A stretch of DNA of 64,000 nt from Ziziphus jujuba (GCF_031755915.1 NC_083386.1:23235001-23299000); one strand, 5' to 3'; positions 37,619 through 51,300 are shown, counted from the first letter of the stretch. Notes: generated from the letters alone by a model not told the origin. Translations and numbers: made by a program.

Positions 37619-39645
37619 TATATATATATATATATATGACAGTATTCTAAATAGTACATTTAGGCTCCAACTTTGGAGAAATGCTCCACCTTAGGGCAAA
37701 GTTTTGAAAGAAACAATCAATGCTGTGTTGACCACCAAATTATACCTTGGCACCACAAGGTATGAACCCTTTTTATCATTTTTTTAAATATTGAGGTAAT
37801 TTTTTAAAAAATTAATAAAAAAATTAGGAAAAAAAAAGATGGCAAATTAAAAAAAAAAATAATGATTAAAAAGGTGGAAAAAAAAAGGGGCAAAATACTT
37901 AGGTATTATTACATTTCACCTATTTCAAAAGAAAAAACTAATAATGTAGAAACATTAAACTACAATTTACAAAAGGAAACAAATTAGAGCTCCATAAAGA
38001 GTTAAACATTAATTAGATGGACTATACTTATTTTTAAATTTTATATTATAGGAATTATTTAATAATTTTAGACTTATCTGGTGATTCTGGAGGTGTATGT
38101 GGTACTACTTCCTTGACTACAACAATAATTATTATATATGAGATTAATATTTTGTTTTGGGGAAAACTTTAAAATATGAAGTTTTATGAATCTATTATAA
38201 ATATATGTTTGCTATTTATTTTATTGAAGCTTGGAATTTATGAAATTTTTTAAAATTTATTATGAATATATGTTTGATAATTTATATCAATTGCATGTTT
38301 TTTTAATAGTATAGACTAATATATATTTTTATATAATTAAAATAATAATAAAAATAGTTAAACGAGTTATTGTACTTAGGTTTGTAAAGCTGCCTGATTG
38401 ACTTCGCTATCTTGTTACAATTTATATCTTTTAGAATCTTAATAAATGGAGAAAACCATATCGAACTCCTCTAGGGACTTGGATTTTTTTATTTTATTTT
38501 TTTTTATCATACTAATATTTCATGCATGTGTTTTGTGTAAATATATATATTATAACAATTGAAACCGCTTAATTACTTTAATCTTCCAACTGGCGGCATG
38601 TGAAGAACACATTTTTTATATGTTTTTCATAATACTAAAAGTCTAAAAACCAAACCATCCAACAACTCTTTTGTCCTTTTTTGACAATTCCCAAAAAAAT
38701 TAAACGAATTAAATAAATTTGATTAACGTTTTTCAATTACGTTGTCCATGTCATTCAGATAATAAAAAAAGAAAAGACAATAAAACTGAAAGAATCAGAA
38801 TATTTATAGGTGTATCTCGTCGTTACGCATGATTCTCTCCAAAAATATATTCATTATTCTCCAAATATTTTACTTGTTTTGCATTTGGATGAAAACAGAG
38901 TGATTTAAAAAAATTGATTAAAAAATTTTGAGACTCTGCGTCTACTTTTGTTAATTATGCTTTGTTTTTTTGTTTTTTTTGGTGAATATTAGTCATGCAT
39001 TTTTATTTTTTATTTTTTAAGATAAGAGGCAGTGAATAAAATATTTTTAAAAGTATAACATATTTCCCCTGTATACAAATCTAATATTAAAAATGGAAAC
39101 TCACATACTAAAAAATTGCTAGATTTTGTCTGATGCAGAGTCCACCCAATAAGTTAATCGACGAAAACCTCACGGTACCTAGAAAATGACTAGAGATCTT
39201 TAGCCACTGAAGCACCAACGAACAGAAGACTAGTATGTATACTATACGTAGATTCTTCATTGGTGGTATAATGCTTAAATGTCAAATGCTAAGAAAAAAT
39301 CTCTGGTGGAATTTCCTGGCATTAATTCCTTTTCAGGCTTTGAATACTTGTTTGTCATGATGTTGGTCCTTTATTCTTTTTCTTTTTTCTTTTTTTCCTT
39401 AATCCTATTGTGTATAGTTTATTTATTTTACATATTTATTAATAGTAATTAGTAGTAGTTAATAGTTTGTTAAGTATAAAAAAATATCAATTTGTAGAGA
39501 AAAAAAAAATATATATATATATAGATATAGATATATAGATATATAAACACCAAATGGAAACCATTTCAAATTTTGTTCGGTTTAGTGTGTTTGTTTTTCT
39601 TTCTCACCTTAAATTTGTAGTTGATAACCAACGAAATTTAATTAG
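37619..39645. other. AT-rich intergenic stretch
   Basis: No gene supported. Homopolymer and AT tracts only, including TA/GATA-type repeats near 39510-39545. Confidence 0.45.
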
Positions 39646-39899
39646 TAGCAAAGTGTTTATTCACTTACTGATTCTAATGGATCTTTAATAGAGCAAAGTT
39701 TCGTTATTGAATCTGTGATACGCACTGTATGACAGTTTCCTAATTTTACAGTTTCTTTTGCTCCTAGAAATGCTAATAGAGTCGCTCATGCTTTACATAA
39801 ACATTTAATTGTACTTGTCCTATTGTTTGGCTCGAGGGCGACCCCCTGGCTGACGTCTTTTTTAAACCTGGATGTGTCTGTTATTCTCTCTCAATATAA
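39646..39899 (+). pseudogene. LINE 3'-end relic (RNase H-like, RVT_3)
   Basis: From about 39667 a frame reads TDSNGSLIEQSFVIESV, then a stop, then FPNFTVSFAPRNANRVAHAL. A WLT/DVSVILSQ-type end follows after a frameshift near 39863. The spaced TDS and RNANRVAHALA-like signature is the C-terminal RNase H domain found in plant L1-type LINEs and their domesticated copies. The A/AT-rich stretch from about 39930 may be the remains of the poly-A tail. It is a 5'-truncated, dead insertion with a stop and a frameshift. Confidence 0.65.
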
Positions 39900-40797
39900 A
39901 TTTTTCCCTTTTGCGCCGCCTCCCCCACCCCCCAAAATAAATAAATAATAATAATGATTAAATAAAATAACACTATTTTCACAAAAAAAAAAAAAAAAAC
40001 AACAACAACAATTAACACTAATAAACATATAAAGTAAACAAATTATTCATAATTAAGTGGAAAAAATTGGGAAAGAAAAACCAACAAAGTTACTAAAGAA
40101 CACCGAAATAATATTTGGTTTTAATTTTTAACAGTGAATCATTTTACAATGGAATAATTAAAGGACTACTTGTCTACATTGGTGTAGAGGCATTCCTCCT
40201 TATCTTCTCATGTATTATTCTACTATTGGTCTATATATATACATTTAGCTATATTTAAATTATGATCTTTTATATGAGAATTAATATGAATTTTTTTTTC
40301 AGCTTTTAAATTGTATAAAATTAAAATTTAAAATTATATTTATTAATCATTATGGAACATCACTTTTTAAATTTTAAATTTTAATTTTTAATTTGATTTA
40401 ATAATCATAAATGAATAATAATAAATGATACACCTTAGCTTAAGCTTAAAGGGCACACTAGGAGGGTAAGAATGAAGGCCTATACAGATATTAATGCTTA
40501 GCTGAAAGCATTGTCCATAACTAAATAAATAATGGATCAATAATATTGTATCATTTATGATACTTCCGTTGGGTTTATCAAAAATGATATTTTTATGAGA
40601 CAGGATAAGTATATAATAATAATATAAAGATGGGTTGGCTGCAGAGAATACAAATTTTGCTAGCTCATAGAATTTGAATTTGGAAGTACTAATAAAAAAT
40701 GTTATTATCCAGGATTTCTATATCCAAAATAATATCTATCCACTTGTGGATTAGTGTTTAAAACTTTTTAGCAAAGTGGATGGACATTCTTTTTGGG

Positions 40798-40835
<38 letters not shown>

Positions 40836-41753
40836 CTAAGAAAATATTGTGTTTTAACTTTTGAAAAGCCTTTTTACCAAAAAAAAAAACTTTTGAAAAG
40901 CTGAAAACTTAAAAACCAACACAAAGAAACTCTAATCCTCCTCCTAAAAGTGAAAAATTGCCGGTTTTTGTAGGTGAACATCCCTGCAGTTATTTAAGTG
41001 CTGCCGAAACTTTACAATTTTGGCAATATGTTGTATCAAACTATTTTTTTCTTTTTCAACACTCTTTTAGCCGACCAAACTACATAATTTATAAAAAATA
41101 AAAATAAAAATCCAACTCATAAAAAAGAGTTTTGACTTTTTTACAGTTCCAATTCATTTTTAAAAATTACAAACCAGTTTCGGCCGACACAAACAGCTTT
41201 TTAAGTTGTTTTTTGTACACTACTAAAACACGTTGTCATAAAAAACCTTGAATCTGGTCATCATAAAAAAATTAAAAAAATTAAAGAAAAAAAAAAGTGA
41301 TAGAAGAATTAAGTATATCGGTTGGATGATAGGGACCACCCAATGAAGGACTAGTTGCAGAAATGCCCACTTGTCTCTGTTTTACGTAGAAGTTCATACA
41401 CCATATGCATATTAAGACCCCACAGTAGGGCAGCTGACCCTGCAAGTAGTATCTAATGTCGAACCCACTTGCAATGAGATATAGCAAAGCTAGAGCAAAT
41501 AGCTTAAATAGTTTTGTACATCTCATTTCTGCAGCAAGAATCCAATACATCTTTATTAATGACAGTGGATAAGGAAATTGCTGTCTTATGCACTGTATGG
41601 ACCCTGTGTATTATTAAATTTTTGTGTGAACCCCACTTCCTTTTGCATAAATTTTGTTTGGTTTCTATGATTAGACAACAGATAGAAAAATTAAATAAAT
41701 AAATAAAGATTATTATTATTATTATTTTTTTAATTTTTTTTATTTGTTCTAAT
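39900..41753. other. Intergenic DNA upstream of the third ERF gene
   Basis: AT-rich and without a supported gene. It holds A-runs near 39984, a long TA microsatellite (40804-40833) and an AT-only block near 40290-40400 that recurs inverted near 1800. The promoter of the ERF at 41844 should lie in the last few hundred bases. Confidence 0.45.
40804..40833. repeat. TA dinucleotide microsatellite
   Basis: An uninterrupted run of about 15 alternating A/T pairs, among the longest TA runs in the window. Confidence 0.95.
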
Positions 41754-41761
41754 TATAAATA
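41754..41761 (+). promoter_or_regulatory. TATA box of the short ERF gene
   Basis: TATAAATA lies 90 bases upstream of the ATG at 41844. It predicts a short leader of about 55-60 nt. A small direct repeat, GTGGGCATTATAGTT twice (41765-41795), lies between TATA and ATG and would be at or near the transcript start. Confidence 0.55.
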
Positions 41762-41843
41762 TAGGTGGGCATTATAGTTGGTGGGCATTATAGTTACTGA
41801 AAACAAATTTGATGTTTGCTCTGTTTTACTCAGTATTGGAAAA

Positions 41844-42536
41844 ATGGCAACGCTAAACGAATCGTATATGTTAGAACAGATTCGTCGACATCTACTCAGC
41901 GATTTCACCTCCATGGACGATTTCGCTACCAGTTTGAGAAATACCGACATACCCAGTTCCTCTCTTTTCCATCCCGTCAAACCCGAATACTCCCAATCCG
42001 AATCCGAACCCAATTCCCCCATTTCGAACCCCAATAGGCATTTCAAGCTCGACTTTTCCTATTCAGAAACGAAACCAAAAATCGAAGAGGAATTGGGTTC
42101 GGTGAAGGATTTGGTGGGTTCGAGCTCAAGCTCCAAACATGGTGTTGGTGGTGGGAGGTCTACATCATCGTCGGCATCGTCCTCCGGTGACGGAGAACAG
42201 AGGCATTACAGGGGAGTGCGGAGAAGACCGTGGGGAAAATTCGCGGCGGAGATTCGAGACCCATCACGAAAAGGAAGCAGGATTTGGCTGGGGACTTTCG
42301 ACACGGATGTGGACGCGGCTAAGGCTTATGACTGTGCTGCATTCAAGATGAGGGGTCGGAAAGCCATACTGAATTTTCCGCTGGAGGCCGGAAAGTCCAT
42401 CGAACCGCCGGAAAATACCTCTCGGAAGAGGAGGAGAGTGAAGCGAGAAGAAGCAGAGGAGATATTGGAGCCGGAAGTGTTGGAGGCAGAGAGTTGGGTG
42501 ATTTGGGGAGGAGATGATGGAGTGGTGGTCAACTGA
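41844..42536 (+). CDS. Short ERF transcription factor, group IX, with altered AP2 residue
   Basis: Intronless gene for a 230-residue AP2/ERF protein. The N-terminus [19 protein letters not shown] (9-27) matches the block of the ERF at 32724. A Ser/Gly-rich linker (93-116) precedes the AP2 domain at about 121-179, from [13 protein letters not shown] to KAILNFPLE. In this domain the usual AYDRAAF reads AYDCAAF, with Cys at 164. A basic [10 protein letters not shown] (193-202) is the likely nuclear signal. The protein then ends after an acidic, Trp-containing tail (203-230) and lacks the SP-rich C-terminus of its neighbour. The start is the ATG at 41844, because the longer frame to 41778 begins with GTG. 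Its place between an ERF104-like gene and a PFK4/5-like gene suggests the counterpart of Arabidopsis ERF107. The frame is open, so it is probably functional. Confidence 0.9.
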   Translation: MATLNESYMLEQIRRHLLSDFTSMDDFATSLRNTDIPSSSLFHPVKPEYSQSESEPNSPISNPNRHFKLDFSYSETKPKIEEELGSVKDLVGSSSSSKHGVGGGRSTSSSASSSGDGEQRHYRGVRRRPWGKFAAEIRDPSRKGSRIWLGTFDTDVDAAKAYDCAAFKMRGRKAILNFPLEAGKSIEPPENTSRKRRRVKREEAEEILEPEVLEAESWVIWGGDDGVVVN

Positions 42537-43884
42537 AAATTGTCATTGGATAAAATTAAGGTGGGGCCGACTTGTCCATGTAAATGTAAGCATATGTGTG
42601 GCGTCCACGTAAAATTGGTGTCGCAAAGAGAGGGTGGGTGTGGAAATGTTGAAAGGAAGCTTTTGCAAACACTGAGTTTCTTTCTTTCTTTCTCCTTCTT
42701 TGCTCACGAATGGCCAACTAGTCTTTTTGGTCATTTACAATACTATCTCTATCTTCATCATATGTTTGGAATCCATGAGTTATCAACTCATCTTGCCAAA
42801 TGGCAAACTAGTTGTGTATATATTTTTGTATGAATTGCTTTTGTAAAAATTAATGCAAGAAATAGTATTTGCATAAAAACAAAGGAGTGTAGTGATTTTG
42901 AGATATATTTTTCCCATTAATTTTGAACTATATATCCAATCTTTCTACAAAATTTAACACTAACCAAAAAGGGCTAAAATGATTGTCACTAAATTCTTGA
43001 AATAATATTTGCATAAAAATGTGTATAGTGATTGTGAGACATATTTTTCCTATTAAATTTGAAATACATAAGCAACCTTCTATCAAATTAAACACAAACA
43101 AAAAAATAATTTAGTGTTTGTTTGACAGAATTTTTTGTTTTTGGGCTAAAAGTTCTATTTAAAAATCAAAAAATTTTTTGTTAAAAAATAAAAATATTTG
43201 ATAAGAGTCAACAAACACTAACAGATTAAAAAATAATTTTTTAAAACTATTTTAGATAAACACAAATTTTATATTTTTTTAAAAAAATTTATTTTATGAA
43301 AATCAAATAAATATTTAATCTAATTTTTTTATTTATAATTAAATATTTATTAATAGTTTAATAAAAAAATTGAAAAACAGAGTATTATATAAAACTTTAT
43401 TTATAGGTTAAAGTTTCATCAGTTATAACTTTAAAACGATTCTTACTCTATAAGTTTTTGAATAATAATAATAATGGCCAGTCGTGATCGTCATCATCAT
43501 CGTCATTTATGATTAAAGTCAACGGGCAAACCACGGGCGAGTGTGCACCTAACTTTTTTTTATCTTTTTTATGCCCAAAAAAATAAAATAATATAAAAAA
43601 TCTTCTTTTACATTTTAAATAGTTGGATTTCATGTACAGCTGGACACTTTTAAGAATTCAATAAATAAATTTAAAGAGCTAAGAGAGACAACACAGACGA
43701 CAAAGAGATAAAGAGTTATCTTCTATTACATATATAAATGATAATGAAATTCAATATTTGGACTTGTTTAGATTGTAAGGCAATTGCTTTGAGAAAATTT
43801 AAGTTCGAATAGACACCAGAAGGAAAAAAATGAAAACTACATAACGGAGTTATTTTGATGGCAACCGCACAAGTTGATGATAGC

Positions 43885-43921
<37 letters not shown>

Positions 43922-45521
43922 CTTTTAACAAAAGTTGAGGTAATATTATTTTTCTTTTTAATTTTTTGGTAAATAACACAAGTTCAGTTGGGATAAGAGC
44001 AATAGAATGGTATATTAATCTAAATGGGTCCCAATTCTTTAATTGTTGGCACTTGATCAATATGACAAAATTGTACTCAACTCAACTATAAAATCCCAAA
44101 AATATTTTTCAGATTCATTTGGAGAATAATATATAAACATTTTAATTCCCAACTGCAATTCTAATCTTTATGACTGGTTTCGAAAATTACAAAAGCCATA
44201 TTTATTAGCTGTTAATGGTACGAAGAAAAAAATAAAAATTCACAAAAGAAAGAGATTGATATGGACTCCTATTAATGAAATTGATGATCAAGTTGCAGGA
44301 AACGATTTGCAAATTATTGTTGGGTTGTATCACTGCAAATATAAAACACCCAAATTCAATGCAAACTAGCACATCAAAAGTTATTCACGATGTGAATGGA
44401 TACAAGTTGATAGTCGATGACATTTCTTTCAATTTTATAGCCGTCGTCACCAGCTTTTATCCTGATGATCTCATTCATGTACAAATTGACACATACTATA
44501 CGTATTTTATAGATATTTTTCACAAAATTTTTGCCAAGTCCTAGATTAACTTTTATCCACCAATAAATTACTTTATTACTTGTAATGGGCAACTTATTCT
44601 CAAATATAAATTAATCCTGAACAAAAATTTTCTCCATAAGAGACATTATATGAATATATGCACACAAAATAGTCTTTTTTGTTTGACTAAATAACTCATA
44701 TTTAGTTTTTTCGAATTAATGGGAGATAAATAATCTGATAAAATACTGAGTACTTGTCTTTTATCAAGCCAACCTATAGTTTTAAACTAAGGATTATCAT
44801 CACGGTTTATGGATTTATTTAATTTAGTTGGATCTATATTTTAAAAAGAAATTTAAATGATTGATATAGTAAATTTTTTAGTTTAAAATTATCAAGTTGA
44901 TCTAATAAAAGATGGATCATATATGTATGGATTTCTTAAAAGCTGAATTAGGCAATCAATTTACCATTAATCACGATTCAACACGTACTCATGTAAGAAA
45001 AGAATCTACTAGTTAGTTCCAAACCATACCGGATTGATGCAATCCCAAAACATGCCCATCAACAGCCAATTGTACGTTGATGTCGGTATGATTTATAATA
45101 AGCAGCTGGGATATACATTTCTACACGAAGGGATGATTTCATCTACCTCCGTTAAAGATTTTATATAATTACAAAACAAACTGACACTGGTTTAGAATAA
45201 AAGAAAATTTTTTCATAATTCTAAAAGAATTCTTTACAATATCATTTTTTACACATTACCATTTAAATATATATATATATATATATTTTATACAGTATTT
45301 TAATATTTAAAATATCCATAATTTATACAACATTAACTAATTCAAAAAATATTTTTTTATCCACAAATTGTTTACAAATCAAATACCATTTCATGAATAC
45401 TTTTTAGAACACTTTTAAACGAAACTGATAATCATGAAAATTACTCAAAATTTTCTTTTCTATTAGAACATTTTTGGACAATAAAAAGTTGTATTCGTTG
45501 TAATATTTGATCTCAAAATCA
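42537..45521. other. Intergenic DNA between the short ERF and the minisatellite
   Basis: The first ~300 bases should contain the ERF 3' untranslated region. The rest is AT-rich with a TA/T tract near 43886-43922, a small element at 43112-43220 and no supported gene. Confidence 0.5.
43112..43220. mobile_element. Very short hAT-like MITE candidate
   Basis: About 109 bp bounded by TAGTGTTTGTTTGAC and the inverse-matching GTCAACAAACACTA, with an A/T-rich centre. The TAGTGTTTGTTTG terminus is a familiar hAT-type MITE end. No clear 8-bp target duplication, so it could also be part of a larger decayed element. Confidence 0.45.
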
Positions 45522-45790
45522 TAAATGTATCTAAAGACATTTGATTGTATAATTTTAAATACATTTAAGATGTTCCATTGTATACTTCTAAACATATTTG
45601 AAATATTTATATCCAAAAATGTTTAATCACATACTTCTGAATACATTTAAAATATTCAATTGCATATTTTTAAACACATATAAAACGTTAATATCTAAAA
45701 ACATTTGATCATATAATTCTAAATATATTTAATATATTCAATTACATACTTTTAAACACATTTAAATATTCAATCTTATATTTTTGAAAA
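45522..45790. repeat. Degenerate tandem repeat (units about 35 bp, higher-order about 115 bp)
   Basis: Successive units read roughly CATACTTCTAAATACATTTAAA, then ATATTCAATTGCATA with variants. A longer period is marked by TATCCAAAAATGTTTAATCA near 45610 and TATCTAAAAACATTTGATCA near 45692. Extremely AT-rich and diverged. It lies about 460 bp beyond the 3' end of the PFK coding sequence. Confidence 0.65.
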
Positions 45791-46253
45791 CAAATATATT
45801 TAATTAGTAAATATTTTTAATAATAATTTTAAATAGAAGTAAAAATATAAATTTATAATGGAACTGTATCGAATTCATAGTGCAACTAAAATTTCTCTTA
45901 AAATAATACATCATTTAGCTCGGTTCATTGAAAATTATAATAATTTAAATCAATGAAATTTACATACTTTCTAGTTAATAATGTGGGAGCTAACCCTTGA
46001 ATTTTCATAATGATAAAACTTCCTATAATTATGTCCTTAAGAGAGATCAATGATATTGGCCGTTATAATAAAGCAAAATTCCATTTTCAAAGGAGCAGGG
46101 CATAGAGGAGGTGCACAACCAATATTTAAGTTGAGGTCCCTCACAGGTGGCCTTCGTATCATATCCTTGAAGCTGTGAGAACAAAGCTCCAAACAAAAAT
46201 CCAATTGTGTATTGAGGCTGCCCACTTAGATTCTGAACTGAGTTCTACAAAAT

Positions 46254-48308
46254 CTACATGGCACTACACCCATTGTTGTTCACGCCAACAGTCATACCAT
46301 CAACAACTGTTTCTTGCTCCTCGTTGCAATCCAAGAAACTAGGTTGGTTCGTCGATGCAAGAAGTCTAGCCCACATCCTCTCTCTCAATTTCACTGTATT
46401 TTGCACCTCAGTCACACGCTGCAAGAACACGTCATGTCGTTTATAACATGAAGTTTATTAGAATACAGAAGTTTTCAAGCTGAGGAAATTAAGAAACTGA
46501 ATGCAATATTTCTATTCTCAAGCAAATATCTAAGAGTTTTCTTACCAACAGATTTTCAGCTGATTAATAAAGGGGAGGAAATATGTGTAAAATAGACATG
46601 CGTTTCCACTCAACGTGAATGATAATAGTCAGGCGCACTCAATTTCCGTTTTGTTTATTCCACATATTCAGGTATTATAGCGCTCCAATCTTATTATTTC
46701 AACTTCCTAACAAAACTTAATCGTTATTAGTGGACATATTTTTGTTTTGTTTTGAACTAAACCAGTTGGTGATCTACCTCTCGAGTCTGATAATTAAGAA
46801 AAGAACAAGCCAAGGAGAGTAGCACATCTCGACTTGAGACAACATAATAGTAGAATTACCCACTTGTCAAGTAATGATTACAAGATTGCCACTAATTATG
46901 TTAAGTATACTCAAAAAGGTCCCTCCAAACATTAACAGATAAAGAAGATGAAGGTCTTACAGAAATAGGAATATAAGCATGCTTGCTATTCACAGGTCCA
47001 ACCGTAAAGCCAGTATATCCAGCCATGGCCCCATGAACAGCACTGTGAGCAAGAAGGGTGCAGTAGATGTTGTCTGATGCATTACTTGGAATAGCCCGAA
47101 TCATATAAGTTGGATCTGTGGAGAAGAGACAATCAAAATAGACCAAGTCTAGGTAAGCATAAATACATACGTCTTTGTGTAAAGTAAATCAATGATAACA
47201 AGTACTTTAAAGACAATGCATTATAATAAAAACCATAAAAAGAAAGTTACTGGGGGTGCAGGATGCTTAAGCTTTGACAATAATTATTTCACTGAAATCA
47301 GGATAGAAAACGAAAAAGTGAAACAATGTCCCCGTAGATAAGGATAAAAGAGGGGTGCTTTGAGAAGCTCACAAATCTACAATGAAACAAACTACCCTTG
47401 AAGTTAAACAACAATTTTCAAGCATACACATCAGATCACATCTACAACAACAGTGGCACAATTACGCATATAATAATAGTTCACCTATGTTTTTCTCTTA
47501 AGTTTTTGTTAAAACTTAAAAAGCACAGTAGACAGACTATATTTCCTTTACAACAATAAAGTAATCAAAACAAACGACTAAATTGTATGATTCTCCCAAA
47601 ATTCCTCAAATTACTAAATCTGGGATTGGCTAATTTTAGAGATAGTTCTTAATCACACAATCATAATAGTAGATATCTGAGGATGATATTAGTAGAAATA
47701 AAGGCCCACAAGACCAGTACATTTCAGCATTAAACCAATTGCATACTATATGGGTTACCTATATATTTCAAATTTATGCATATAATATTTAGTCTACTTA
47801 TGCTTTTCTCTTAAGTTTTTGCTAAAACTTAAAAAGCCTATGAGACTCAATACACTCATAATAGCAGACATCCGAGGATGATATTAGAAGAAATGTAAGG
47901 CATATAAGACTTCAGTACATTTCAGCATCAAAAAGATTGCATATGTCTGGTTTACCTATATATTTCAAATTTATCTCCATCTTCTGACCCTTTGTGAAAT
48001 AAGCCTGAGACATGTAAAGTATAAATGAATGACCAAATCAATAGTACTGAAGTACTTAGGAGAAAAATAGTACATATCTTAGTTTTAAGTGGAAATAAGT
48101 GTACTGTATATTTCTCTAAATTAGTCATCAAGTGAAGTACAAGGTGCTTGTGAGATTTAAGTAGAGTTTGGTAACATGTTGGTTTTTGGTTTCTTTCTAC
48201 CTTATTGTGTGTAAATTGCTTGATTCAAATGTTTTTTAGTGTTAGTTAATGGTAACTAGAGTTTAATAGGAATCTCAAATAACTATAAATTTGAATGGGA
48301 AGAAGGGG

Positions 48309-48339
<31 letters not shown>

Positions 48340-51300
48340 AAAACAGAAATGCCAAATTCAAAACAATTTCAAATTTTATTTATTTATTTATTTATTTTTT
48401 CCCCCTCCCCTTAAGTTTGTAGTTAATTGAGATGTCTAAAAAAAACTAACAGTAACTAACATTTGAAGCAAGCAAAATACAAACAATTAGGAACAAAAAA
48501 ACAAAAAACCAATATGTTACCAAACACTACCTTAAAAATTTTATGCAAGTCACCTAGCACAAACGAGAAAATCATTACCTTCCAGAAGCTAGATGATGTT
48601 TTGATATGTTAAAAGTAACACTTGTGTTTAAGCTGGATCAAAGTATAGGTCACTTTGAGACACTCAAGACCACCTCATAATGCATTACCAATACCGTTAG
48701 AATAAATTTCTAATATTTCTGGAAGTAACTCCTTCAAATCTCCTCTTGAGTGAAAATCTAATTTTTTTGGGACCTTAGACTTGGGGCTTCTTTTTTTTTG
48801 ATAGGTAAGTGCAAAATTTAAATGTTAAGAACGGTCACCATAAAAGTTTCTGACCAACTACCATCTACTTTATTGTCTTTTTCTCAAGACAAAAGCATTA
48901 TTCATTACGTAATGGACAGAAATATAGATTCAAACCTTAAATTTTTCAGATAGCCATAGACCAACATCTAACAGTAGCTTATTTCCTGATGCATCTTTAT
49001 CCCCAGCAGCATGTATGTCCTTTGCAACATAGTCCTGCCCTGCTCCTTCGGCTAACACAATAACAATGTGACCATTTTCTTTTAGCCGCTGTTCCACAAA
49101 TTGGAAAAGCCCACCCTTGCCTTCCAAATAGAATGGAGACTCTGGAATCAAGCAGCAATCCTGTTACATCAATTATATAGTTGTTTGTTACTTTTTACCA
49201 GCATTACCAATTAAAGCATGAACATATTTTCCTAACCACCACCAGATCAATTGTCCACTTTCGTAATCAGAAACACAATGAACAACAATAAATGATATTG
49301 TCAAATTACCATCCAAGCTGATAGCTTAAGCTATTAAATAACGGGATCAAACAGACATCAAAATCCCCCCTACTGTAGGGCCATCAAATGTCAAGCCAAA
49401 AGGCTGGCCTTACATTTGCAGAACAATGCATTAACACTACAATGTAAGTTAGCAGGATTTGACACAAAACCAATTGAACAATTTGCTCCAATGATATGCA
49501 ACACATTAACAGAGATCACGGTGAGTATGAAACCCCGTGGTAACTCAAACTCTGTATATAAAATAAATTTACCATACAAAAGACATACCAGGTGAACTAC
49601 CCTGATGAGATACCCTACTAACTTACTGGATCAGAATCAGAAACTTCAGTACATTTTTCCTCAATTAGTTGTTATGTTCAAGTATTACAGGTAATTTAAC
49701 CCATAACCATTGGCTCATGCATATATGTGTATTGTGAAATTCGTTTAAGGTCTCACCACATCTCGACTTGCCAAAGTTGCATACATAGCAATGAAACCTG
49801 CAAATGAAATATTGTCAGTAGGTTCTCGGATATTGATGTAAAAGAATATTAAAAATCCAAAAGTATGCATCATATGAAATTCTCAAAGAAAAGGGGGATT
49901 TTCTTCTACTATACCACTGTATCTTCCCATGAGTTTGACAATTCCAACTCCATTTTCCACACTCTCAACCTCCACATGGGCAGCATGAATAGCCCTCTGA
50001 GCTTCTTCAACGGCAGTATCAAAACCAAATGATTTGTCTATGACCTATATGAAAAACACAATCATACCAGTAAACAAAATGGTGAAACAAATAGATTTAA
50101 AAATACCATCTTCAAGCATCAAGATAAAGAAGAATATACTGTATATAGATTTATTAATTAACAAAATGAAAAGGCAAAAGAAATTAAATTGCTTGTCTTT
50201 TATATTTTGTGAAAAACTCATTTCCATATCTTGCCTAAGTTTACATCATTATGAATCCATATAAGGATTATCATACAATAGAACTCACAGCAATATCATT
50301 ATCAATTGTCTTGGGGATTCCAGCGACTGCCACTTGAAGACCACGTTTCTCAACTTCCTTGACAAAGTTACAATTATGTCATCACATGTTATAAAACATG
50401 GAAGAATTAATACCAGCTGAAGTAAACAAATTCTTTGAGGAATCATCACCTTGTATATTAAAGCTGCTCCTTTTTGGGTACCATCACCACCAATGATATA
50501 AACCTACAATCCAGATTGTCAAATTCTATCTTGTTACTCTTCCTCATTCAAGTGATTCTTTCCCCTGCAAATTACTAAAAAGTAAAACAGCCCAGATACT
50601 TGAAAAAAGAGAATATATATTAACCTGATTTATCCCTCGGTCTTGTATGTTATCAACTATTTTTTTAGTATCATGACCTCCCCGTGAAGTTTTAAGAAAT
50701 GTGCCACCGCGTTTGTGGATATCATTGACAACTTTGGTTGTCAATGTCAGCGTATTTTTGGAGTAGAAGCCTCTATATCCTCCCTAGTATATATTAATAA
50801 CAAAACATATGTCAAAACTCTAGAAGTATCTTAACAATACAAAAAACTCTGGAGGTAATAATACAAGAGAAGGGAACAAACGAGATAATTAAAATTATCT
50901 AGCGCTGCTATTCAACCAAAAAAGTTATTAAAAGAGACAAAAAGCATGTGGAAGAATATTAAATAGCGAAGCTTCCATTAATATACTGAATTTTTCTTTC
51001 TGAATTAAATATGGTAAGAAAATAACAGCTATGACATTGTAACCCAAAAGCTAATAACAGAGTTTTGCAAAACCTGTAAAGAGTGATAGTGAACAAGTTA
51101 CAATCTAAACTAGTCACCTCGATTCCAAGAATGTCGTCGACGCCATACATGTAGTTCAAAGCACATACTAGCTCCCTTATGACAGTATTGATCCCAGGGC
51201 ATAAGCCCCCACAAGTCACTATGCAAGCCCGTACTTCATCTGACTTGAAATAAACCTATCATTTTACAAAGATGTTTTGTAATTAGTCTTTCATGACTTA

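Noticed and set aside
41778..41843. In-frame extension of the short ERF
   Set aside because: It begins with GTG and lies at the predicted transcript start. The ATG at 41844 starts the conserved N-terminal block.
44275..44592. Overlapping small ORFs on both strands
   Set aside because: No domain, no promoter, AT-driven composition.
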